A stretch of 42,861 nt of DNA, taken from Clostridiales bacterium UBA1742 (GTDB lineage Bacteria; Bacillota; Clostridia; TANB77; CAG-508). Under the pieces are notes generated by a model. It was not told the origin of the DNA and ran no database searches. It saw nothing but the letters and a program-made list of their open reading frames with translations. Position numbers and translations under genes: made by a program. The stretch covers positions 1-42,861 of the forward strand of contig DCHW01000024.1 in assembly GCA_002314935.1 (NCBI GenBank), written 5' to 3'. Below, piece after piece: positions 33,741 through 40,231 of the stretch (the first letter of the stretch is position 1; every line of letters begins with the position of its first letter).

Positions 33741-36345
33741 ATATCCATTCTCCAAATTTTTTAATATATATTTTTTTGGCAAATAATGCAAAAATACAGT
33801 ATAGAATAGGTATACCAATAATAATTTGTAAATAATTAAGTGTAACAGGTGCCAAGCCAATAGCTGTACCTAAAAATGTATAAGGTACTAAAATTCCAAT
33901 AATACTTAAAAGAATAGAAGAAATATATACTATTGTATTTGCATTACTTTCTATAAATGGTTTTTTTGCAGTTCTTATTATATGCATTCCCATTAAATTG
34001 GAAACAATACTATAGCTAAACCAAACAGTTTGAATTATTGCAGCTTCTCTAATTCCAAAAACAAACCATAATGAAGCAAATACAAGTAAATCAAAAATAG
34101 AACTTAGTGGTCCCATAAAAAACATAAAATGTTTTAAACTTTGTATATTTATGTTTTTTGGAGATTTTATATATTCATCATCAACATTATCAAAAGGTAT
34201 AGTTAATTGTCCAAAATCATATAATAAACCTTCTACTAACAATTGAATTGGTGTTTCTGGTAAAAATGGAAATAAAACACTTGCGATTATTACAGACATT
34301 ACTTCACCAAAATTAAAACTTATAGAGGTTTTTATATATTTCATTAAATTTCCGAAAGTTCGTCTACCTTCTTCAACACCTTGTAATAAAACATTTAAAT
34401 CTTTTTCTAATAAAATTATATCTGCAGTTTCTTTTGCAATATCTACAGCAGTATCAACAGAAATACCAACATCTGAATTTGTAAGAGATGGAGCATCATT
34501 AATTCCATCACCCATGTATCCAACGACATTACCAGATTCTTTTAACAATCTTACAATTCTTGCTTTTTGGATAGGAGATAATTTAACAAAAACATTTGAT
34601 TTTTTTAATAGCCTTAAAACAGCCATATCAGATAATTTATCTATTTGATTTCCAGTAATTATTTTTTTTGTGTTAATATTTACTTTTTTACAAACACATT
34701 TTGTAACAGCAGCATTATCTCCAGTTAAAACGATAACTCTAATTCCTGCATTATTTAATTTTTCAATAGCTAATTTGGCACTTTCTTTTGGTGGGTCAAG
34801 AAAACCTATAAAACCAACTAAACTCATATTTTTTTCGTCATCAACACTAAAAGATGTTATTTTATCAACATCCTTTCTTTGACAAACAGCAACAACCCTT
34901 AAACCTTCTTCGTTTAAATTATTTGCAATATTTCTAATGTTTTCTTTTATTTCTTTTGTGATAGGCATTAAGTTGTGATTATAATCAATAGTAGTACATA
35001 TATTTAAAATTTCTTCTACAGCACCTTTAGTAATTAATAATTTTCCAGAATTATCTTCTACAACAACTGAAAGCCTTCTTCTGGAAAAATCAAAAGGTAT
35101 TTCATCAACTTTTTTAAATTCTGTTGTTAGGTTGTTTAGGTTGTTTTTTAAAGCTCTTTGAATAACTGCTTTATCAATACTGCCTTTTAAACCTGTTTGA
35201 AAATATGAATTTAAAAAGGCGTGTTTTAAAACACGAATATCTTCATTTCCATATACATCTAAATATTTTTCTAAAACAATTTTATCTTCTGTTAAAGTAC
35301 CTGTTTTATCAGTACATAAAATGTTCATTGAACCAAAATTTTGGATAGAATCTAATTTTTTTACGATGGTTTTCTTTTTTGACATTTTAATGGCACCTTT
35401 AGAAAGACAGGAAGAAAGTATAACAGGAAGAAGTAAAGGGGTTATTGTAATAGCAATTGCAACTGCAAATGTAAACGCAAGAACTGAATCATGTTTTTTG
35501 AAATTTGCGATAAATACAATTGGAATTAAAATTAACATAAATTTAATTAGTAATTTACTAATGTTTTCGATGCTTTTTTGAAAATTAGTTTTTGGTTTTC
35601 CATTTGTTAATGTATGAGCAATCTTACCAAAATAAGTTTGATCTCCCAAATTAATAACTACAGCTTTGGCACTTCCACTAATAACGTTAGTACCCATGAA
35701 ACAAATATTATCTATATCTGCAATACTATCAATGGCATCTAATGATTTTATTTCTGTTTGGGCTACTTTTTTTACTGCATCTGATTCACCAGTAATGGAA
35801 GATTGAGAAATATATAAATCTTTAGATTCTATAACACGTAAGTCTGCAGGAATCATATCTCCTGCAGAAAGGGTAACAACATCTCCTATTGTTATTCGTT
35901 TAATAGGTATTTTTATTTCTTTGCCATTTCTAACAACTGTGGCAGTGGTTTCTACAAGCTGTTTTAATTTTTCTGCAGCATTATTTGAACGAAAATCCTC
36001 AATAAATTCTAAAAAGGTACTAACTAGTATTAAAATAATAATAACAATTATATTAACTGGACTAGGGTTTTCTGAAAGAATTATATCGGTGTAAAATAAA
36101 ACAAATGTAATTCCTAACAAAATTATATTAAAAGGCGTAAGTAAACTTTCAAGAAAATAATTATACCATTTTTTTGACTTTGATTGTTTTATTTGATTAA
36201 TACCATAAGTATTATAATTTTCTTCAGCTTGTTTTGAGGTTAATCCTTGAAGAGATACCTTGCGTTGTTTTATAAAGTCGTCTGTAGATAATATACAATT
36301 TTCTCCATAAATAGAAATTATATCAATATCCTCTTTTTTTTTCAT
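33739..36345 (-). CDS. mgtA: Magnesium-importing P-type ATPase (MgtA/MgtB type)
   Basis: An 868-residue P-type (P3B) ATPase that imports magnesium. Landmarks: the actuator motif ISQSSITGES, the phosphorylation site CTDKTGTLTEDKI (an MgtA-type context, preceded by KKTIVKKLDSIQNFGSMN), the nucleotide-binding KGAVEEI, and GYMGDGINDAPSL in the hinge. About ten membrane helices flank these. The C-terminal WFSYSIVSNLMGMHIIRTAK resembles the MgtA C-terminus. The ATG is at 36345 with AAGGA about 13 nt upstream. No magnesium riboswitch could be seen in the short leader. Full length, no CGG codon. Confidence 0.9.
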   Translation of the reverse strand: MKKKEDIDIISIYGENCILSTDDFIKQRKVSLQGLTSKQAEENYNTYGINQIKQSKSKKWYNYFLESLLTPFNIILLGITFVLFYTDIILSENPSPVNIIVIIILILVSTFLEFIEDFRSNNAAEKLKQLVETTATVVRNGKEIKIPIKRITIGDVVTLSAGDMIPADLRVIESKDLYISQSSITGESDAVKKVAQTEIKSLDAIDSIADIDNICFMGTNVISGSAKAVVINLGDQTYFGKIAHTLTNGKPKTNFQKSIENISKLLIKFMLILIPIVFIANFKKHDSVLAFTFAVAIAITITPLLLPVILSSCLSKGAIKMSKKKTIVKKLDSIQNFGSMNILCTDKTGTLTEDKIVLEKYLDVYGNEDIRVLKHAFLNSYFQTGLKGSIDKAVIQRALKNNLNNLTTEFKKVDEIPFDFSRRRLSVVVEDNSGKLLITKGAVEEILNICTTIDYNHNLMPITKEIKENIRNIANNLNEEGLRVVAVCQRKDVDKITSFSVDDEKNMSLVGFIGFLDPPKESAKLAIEKLNNAGIRVIVLTGDNAAVTKCVCKKVNINTKKIITGNQIDKLSDMAVLRLLKKSNVFVKLSPIQKARIVRLLKESGNVVGYMGDGINDAPSLTNSDVGISVDTAVDIAKETADIILLEKDLNVLLQGVEEGRRTFGNLMKYIKTSISFNFGEVMSVIIASVLFPFLPETPIQLLVEGLLYDFGQLTIPFDNVDDEYIKSPKNINIQSLKHFMFFMGPLSSIFDLLVFASLWFVFGIREAAIIQTVWFSYSIVSNLMGMHIIRTAKKPFIESNANTIVYISSILLSIIGILVPYTFLGTAIGLAPVTLNYLQIIIGIPILYCIFALFAKKIYIKKFGEWI

Positions 36346-36383
36346 TTTTCATTTTGATTCCTTCTTTCGTATAATGTAATTGT

Positions 36384-36391
36384 ATTATATC
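36384..36391 (-). promoter_or_regulatory. Probable -10 of mgtA
   Basis: On the minus strand, TATAAT (36389-36384) is preceded by TGA (extended -10). A TTGCTT about 14 nt further up is too close to be a normal -35. The leader is only about 30 nt long. Confidence 0.5.
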
Positions 36392-36442
36392 ACTAAATAA
36401 AAAAAGCAACACATATTTTAGTATTATTATTAAAATTTGTAT

Positions 36443-36474
36443 AAAAAATGTTCTCTAAACAGAGAACATTTTTT
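36443..36474. terminator. Strong hairpin terminator at the left flank of the IS200-like element
   Basis: A 14-bp stem (AAAAAATGTTCTCT, loop AAAC, AGAGAACATTTTTT), active in either direction. It separates the divergent mgtA promoter region from the insertion element; IS200-type elements often carry such a transcription block near the left end. Confidence 0.75.
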
Positions 36475-36480
36475 TATTAT

Positions 36481-37199
36481 GTGCGACGTTAAATCGTCGC
36501 ACAAGAAAACCACGTGCTATGCACGTGAGGATACAAAAAGCGATAGCGTTCAGTAAAAAACCTTTTTTTGATATATAATAAGGCTAATCTGCCGATTGCC
36601 TAAAATATCAAAAGGAGGTTTTAAAATGAAATTTATAAAAAATGATGATGAGAGCAGTTTGTCTCATACTAAATGGAATTGTCAATATCATATAGTATTT
36701 ATACCTAAATATAGGAGAAAAGCAATATATAGCAAACTGCGAAGTGATATAGGTAAATATTTAAGAAGACTATATGAATATAAAGGGGTGGAAATAGTAG
36801 AAGCAAATGCTTGTCCAGATCACATACATATGCTTGTAAAGATTCCACCCAAGTTAAGTATATCATCTTTTATGGGATATTTAAAGGGAAAGAGTAGTCT
36901 AATGATATTTGAAGAGCATGCAAATTTAAAATATAATTATGGAAATAGGCACTTTTGGGCTCAAGGATATTATGTAAGTACAGTAGGATTAAATAAAAAT
37001 ACAATAAAAAAATATATTCAAGAACAAGAAATTGAAGATAAAGTACAAGACAAAAGAAGTTTGAAAGAATATAAAGACCCGTTTACGGGTAAGTAAGAGT
37101 GACAAAGGCAATTGGCAGATAAAAGAAGCTCCCATGTGGGAGCAGCCAGTAATAAACCCTTATAGGGTTAAAGAAATACCGCCCGTTTTACGGGCGGAT
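36481..37199 (+). mobile_element. IS200-like insertion element with multiple end hairpins (bounds approximate)
   Basis: A single HUH transposase gene is flanked by palindromes rather than by terminal inverted repeats: GTGCGACG/CGTCGCAC (36481-36502) and CACGTGC/GCACGTG (36511-36527) on the left, GCTCCC/GGGAGC (37128-37143), AACCCT/AGGGTT (37155-37169) and CCGCCCG/CGGGCGG (37179-37197) on the right. Closest to the gene, CTGCCGATTGCC (36589-36600) and GGCAATTGGCAG (37107-37118) are inverted copies with one mismatch. Short similar strings CAGTAAAAAACC (36551-36562) and CAGTAATAAACC (37147-37158) occur on both sides. Exact cleavage points cannot be fixed from one copy. Confidence 0.7.
36626..37096 (+). 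CDS. tnpA: IS200-type transposase (TnpA, Y1 HUH family)
   Basis: A single-strand transposase of about 156 residues. The N-terminal KWNCQYHIVFIPKYRRKAIY, the HUH motif DHIHMLVKIPPK and the C-terminal RHFWAQGYYVSTVGLN region with the catalytic tyrosine are all intact, so it may be active. The ATG at 36626 is preceded by AGGAGG at 7 nt; an in-frame TTG at 36596 lies inside the flanking inverted repeat and is rejected. No TnpB gene accompanies it. Confidence 0.92.
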   Translation: MKFIKNDDESSLSHTKWNCQYHIVFIPKYRRKAIYSKLRSDIGKYLRRLYEYKGVEIVEANACPDHIHMLVKIPPKLSISSFMGYLKGKSSLMIFEEHANLKYNYGNRHFWAQGYYVSTVGLNKNTIKKYIQEQEIEDKVQDKRSLKEYKDPFTGK

Positions 37200-37201
37200 A
37201 T

Positions 37202-38056
37202 TTATTTTATATCAGATTTTGGTGTTATGTTTTTTTCTAACAATTCAGGTTTTTTCATATATTTATAAAACTGTTTTAATGAATTAGCAAAATAAAATCC
37301 ATCACAAATTCTTTCATCAGCAACCCATGATATTGAAATTGCTTTTTCTTCGACTATATTTTCATCTTCGCATATGTAGCTTTTTTTCTTTTTTCCCATA
37401 GCTAAAAATAAACCAGTAGTTCCAAAATCATATATATGATGATAAATAGAATCTATTCCTAATGAACCAACATTTGTCAAGAAGGCACTAGTGTGAAATG
37501 GGCTTGCATTAATTAATGCTTTACACATTAAACCATGTTTGTCTGCTAATTTTATACCACCCATAATTATTTTCATAAGAAAATTTGGAATAAGCCATAA
37601 AAACTTTGCAGTTTTATCTGTACTATTTTGAGCTTGTACATCTTTATTTTGAGCTATTGCTTGTTCTAATTTTTCTTTCACCTCAAATATATTTTCTTCT
37701 CCAGTAAATTTAAGTTTTATAGTTGTTTCCTCAATTTCATCTGAAAATTCTTTTTTTATAGCAAGAGAAATAAAAATTCCATCTCTAGCATAAGTCCTGC
37801 CATTCATAACAAATCTATTTAATGCTGGCCTTTCTGCAATTAATCTAATGAGTGCTGTATATATTATAGACATATATGATAACCTAGTACCTGTTTCTTT
37901 TTCTACTTTTGAAATATATTCATCTAAACTAGCTATAGGTAAATCTTGAGTATAATATACCTGGGAATCACTCCTTGTTTTCATAATATGTGGTATGATC
38001 CTAAAAAAAGGTCCTATAGTTTTTAATTTTCTACCATCTGGTCTGTGTCCAAACAT
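37202..38056 (-). CDS. CAT-fold acyltransferase-like protein lacking the usual catalytic histidine
   Basis: A 284-residue protein resembling the catalytic domain of 2-oxoacid dehydrogenase E2 and chloramphenicol acetyltransferases: SYMSIIYTALIRLIAERPAL, SPFHTSAFLTNVGSLGID and the C-terminal VADERICDGFYFANSLKQF. In active E2/CAT enzymes this last motif is HxxxDG; here the histidine position is glutamate or aspartate (DERICDG), so standard acyltransfer chemistry is doubtful. No lipoyl domain or E1/E3 genes are nearby. The start at 38056 has GGAGAG upstream. Role unknown. Confidence 0.7.
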   Translation of the reverse strand: MFGHRPDGRKLKTIGPFFRIIPHIMKTRSDSQVYYTQDLPIASLDEYISKVEKETGTRLSYMSIIYTALIRLIAERPALNRFVMNGRTYARDGIFISLAIKKEFSDEIEETTIKLKFTGEENIFEVKEKLEQAIAQNKDVQAQNSTDKTAKFLWLIPNFLMKIIMGGIKLADKHGLMCKALINASPFHTSAFLTNVGSLGIDSIYHHIYDFGTTGLFLAMGKKKKSYICEDENIVEEKAISISWVADERICDGFYFANSLKQFYKYMKKPELLEKNITPKSDIK

Positions 38057-38174
38057 AAAATCTCTCCTTCATTTTACTATTATATAACATAAATTAAAAA
38101 AAATGCAAGAAAAATGTCAAATAAATATTGAAAACACTATTATTAAAACACAAAAATAAAAATATAAAAAATTT

Positions 38175-38198
38175 GTAGTGGCGATTTTAATCGCCCGA
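38175..38198. repeat. REP-like palindrome, copy 2
   Basis: The 24-nt unit GTAGTGGCGATTTTAATC plus GCCCGA matches 22655-22678 except for T in place of G at the fifth position (23 of 24). The palindrome arms are GGCGATT and AATCGCC. Confidence 0.8.
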
Positions 38199-38229
38199 GA
38201 CCATGATGTAAAGCCAAAGAAAGAAGTAT

Positions 38230-38258
38230 TGACAAAAACTAAAAAATTAAGTATAATA
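38230..38258 (+). promoter_or_regulatory. Perfect-consensus promoter of the 51-residue ORF
   Basis: TTGACA (38230-38235), a 17-nt spacer, TATAAT (38253-38258), 36 nt before the small ORF. Confidence 0.85.
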
Positions 38259-38293
38259 AATAAGTATTATTTTGGATTTAGGAGAGCAAAAAT

Positions 38294-38449
38294 ATGTCTA
38301 AAGCATGGAAAAGAATAGGAATAATTATTTTAATAATTGCATGTTTAATTAATATAACAATAAAGTTAGTTAATAAAGTTTCTTTTAAAGATGAAATAAA
38401 TGCAGCAAAGACTTATTTCGAAAATTCAAAAAATGAAACAAAAAATTAA
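38294..38449 (+). CDS. Small single-pass membrane protein (51 residues)
   Basis: Not recognised. ATG at 38294 preceded by GGAGAG (about 8 nt). The chain starts MSKAWKRIG, has one hydrophobic segment (IIILIIACLINITIKLV, about residues 10-26) and a polar tail (KDEINAAKTYFENSKNETKN). A basic N-terminus before the segment suggests the tail lies outside. A perfect-consensus promoter and a good ribosome site argue that it is a real, possibly highly expressed gene. It is not in an obvious operon; rpmE has its own promoter downstream. Confidence 0.7.
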   Translation: MSKAWKRIGIIILIIACLINITIKLVNKVSFKDEINAAKTYFENSKNETKN

Positions 38450-38456
38450 AAAAAGT

Positions 38457-38485
38457 TTGCAAATACAATAAATATATGATAAAAT
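38457..38485 (+). promoter_or_regulatory. Promoter of rpmE
   Basis: TTGCAA (38457-38462), a 17-nt spacer ending in TGA, TAAAAT (38480-38485). Confidence 0.75.
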
Positions 38486-38528
38486 AATAAAAGTTTTTTT
38501 ATAACCAAAGGAAGAGGTGAATACTATA

Positions 38529-38729
38529 ATGAAAAAAGAAATACAACCAAATTATGATCAAACAACAGTTACATGTGCTTGTGGTAAAGAATATGCAGTA
38601 GGATCAACAAAATCTAATTTAAAAGTTGATGTTTGTTCTAACTGTCATCCATATTGGACAGGTAATTTAAGAAAAGATACAACAGGTGGAAGAGCTGATA
38701 AATTTAAAAAGAAATATGGAATTAACTAA
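38529..38729 (+). CDS. rpmE: 50S ribosomal protein L31 (zinc-binding form)
   Basis: A 66-residue large-subunit protein linking the two ribosomal subunits. The CAC...CSNC cysteine pairs (C-x-C and C-x-x-C) mark the zinc-containing (C+) type. Conserved HPYWTGN and the basic tail are present. The ATG at 38529 has GAGGTG 9 nt upstream; an in-frame GTG at 38517 overlaps that site. Confidence 0.96.
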   Translation: MKKEIQPNYDQTTVTCACGKEYAVGSTKSNLKVDVCSNCHPYWTGNLRKDTTGGRADKFKKKYGIN

Positions 38730-38738
38730 AATAAACAA

Positions 38739-38767
38739 AAAAGGCACTCTTGTTTAGAGTGTTTTTT
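38739..38767 (+). terminator. Terminator of rpmE
   Basis: CACTCT, a 5-nt loop, AGAGTG, then six T residues, with a preceding A-run. Confidence 0.85.
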
Positions 38768-38808
38768 GTTTGTCAAATAAAATTAAATATATAGTAGTTT
38801 AAAATTAC

Positions 38809-38837
38809 TTGATAAATTGGGTTAATTATAATAAAAT
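38809..38837 (+). promoter_or_regulatory. Promoter of miaB-mutS
   Basis: TTGATA (38809-38814), a 17-nt spacer, TAAAAT (38832-38837), 24 nt before the miaB start. Confidence 0.7.
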
Positions 38838-38861
38838 ATAGCAATAATGGAGGAAATAAAC

Positions 38862-40230
38862 TTGGATACTAAAATAGAAGAACAAATACAATATATTAAA
38901 AAAGTAAAAGATATTAATAGTAAAAAGCTTAAATATTATATATTAACTATGGGATGTCAATTAAACGAAAATGATTCTGAAAAATTAGTTGGTATGATAG
39001 AAGAAATGAATTATACTGAATCTAAAGATTTTTTTGATGCTGATTTATATATTATAAATACATGCTGTGTTAGAGAGAATGCAGAAGAAAAAGTTTTTGG
39101 AAAACTTCGGAGAGCTTAAAAAAATTAAAGAAAATAAGGATATTATAATTGCTATTGGTGGATGCATGATGCAAGAAAAGCATATACAAGAAAAAATAAA
39201 AAAGAGTTATTCTTTTGTTGACATTATATTTGGAACACATACTTTATATAAGCTTCCAGAAGATATATATAATGCAATATATACAAATAAAAAAATTAAG
39301 GATGTAGTAGATATTGATGGCGAAGTTTATGAAGGAATCCCTATAAAAAGAATGGATAAAAATAGAGCATCAGTTACTATAATGTATGGATGCAACAATT
39401 TTTGTACTTATTGTATAGTACCATATGTTAGAGGAAGAGAGAGAAGTAGAAAACCAGAAAATATATTGAACGAAATAAAAGAATTAGCAAGTGATGGATA
39501 TAAGGAAATAACTTTATTAGGGCAAAACGTAAATTCATATAATGGTGGAGAAAATTATGGGTTTGCCAAATTGTTAAGAGATATAGAAAAAATAGATGGT
39601 ATACAGACAATTAAATTTGTGTCTCCACATCCAAAAGATTTTACAGATGATGTAATAGAAGCAATCAAAGATAGCAAAAAGATTTCTAAATTATTACATG
39701 TTCCTTTACAATCAGGAAGTACAAATATTTTAAAAGTAATGAATAGAAAATATACAAAAGAACATTATTTAAGTTTAATTGAAAAGATAAAAAAACAAGT
39801 TCCGGATATTTCATTTTCTACAGATATAATTGTTGGATTTCCTGGAGAAACTGAAGAAGATTTTGAGGAAACTTTGGATGTTGTAAAAAAAGTAAATTTT
39901 GAACAAATTTTTATGTTTATATATTCAAGAAGAGTTGGTACGCCTGCAGATAAAATGGAAAATCAAATACCAGAAGATATAAAACATAAAAGATTTGAAG
40001 TTTTAAAACAACTATATGAAGATAATATTGAAAAAAATAATCAAAAATATATAGGAACTATTCAAAATATTTTGGTAGAAGGTTATAGTAAAAATAATAT
40101 TAATATGCTTACAGGAAGAACAGATACAAATAAAGTAGTAATTTTTGAAGGAACAAAAGAATTAATTGGAAAATTTATAAATATAAAAATAATTTCAGAA
40201 CATAAATGGTATTTAAAAGGAGAAATTTAA
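38862..40230 (+). CDS. miaB: tRNA-2-methylthio-N6-dimethylallyladenosine synthase MiaB, read through a +1 frameshift
   Basis: A radical-SAM methylthiotransferase that adds the 2-methylthio group to i6A37 next to the anticodon of tRNAs reading UNN codons; this modification helps hold the reading frame. The TTG at 38862 (GGAGG 8 nt upstream) is a better start than the ATG at 38847. The N-terminal cluster cysteines are in TMGCQLNEND, INTCCVREN and, after the shift, IGGCMMQEK; the radical-SAM motif is CNNFCTYCIVPYVRG; a TRAM domain ends the protein. A CGG (codon 83 from the TTG) splits the gene; +1 reading gives VFGKL-GELKKIKENKD and a 455-residue product of normal length. mutS follows after 1 nt, a common clostridial arrangement. 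Confidence 0.93.
39108..39110 (+). other. +1 frameshift site at an in-frame CGG codon (miaB)
   Basis: The zero frame reads GGA AAA CTT CGG AGA GCT TAA and ends at once (39117-39119). Skipping the C at 39108 gives CTT GGA GAG CTT AAA AAA ATT, the conserved LGxLK segment of MiaB. Confidence 0.92.
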
Positions 40231-40231
40231 T

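Noticed and set aside
36346..36400. A magnesium riboswitch before mgtA
   Set aside because: The -10 element lies only about 40 nt from the start codon, leaving no room for an M-box-like structure.
22655..38198. The two 24-nt repeats as attachment sites of an integrated element
   Set aside because: The 15.5 kb between them holds conserved chromosomal genes (spoIIID, yabG, veg, ribosomal operons) and no integrase.
1533..39110. The five extra C bases as sequencing or assembly errors
   Set aside because: None lies in a homopolymer and all create CGG, a codon otherwise absent from the coding sequence here. It cannot be fully excluded without reads, so it is kept as the main refutation test.
1500..39119. 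The five split genes as ordinary pseudogenes
   Set aside because: Both halves of each gene are fully conserved, essential-type genes are among them, and every break is the same CGG event. Random decay would give varied lesions.
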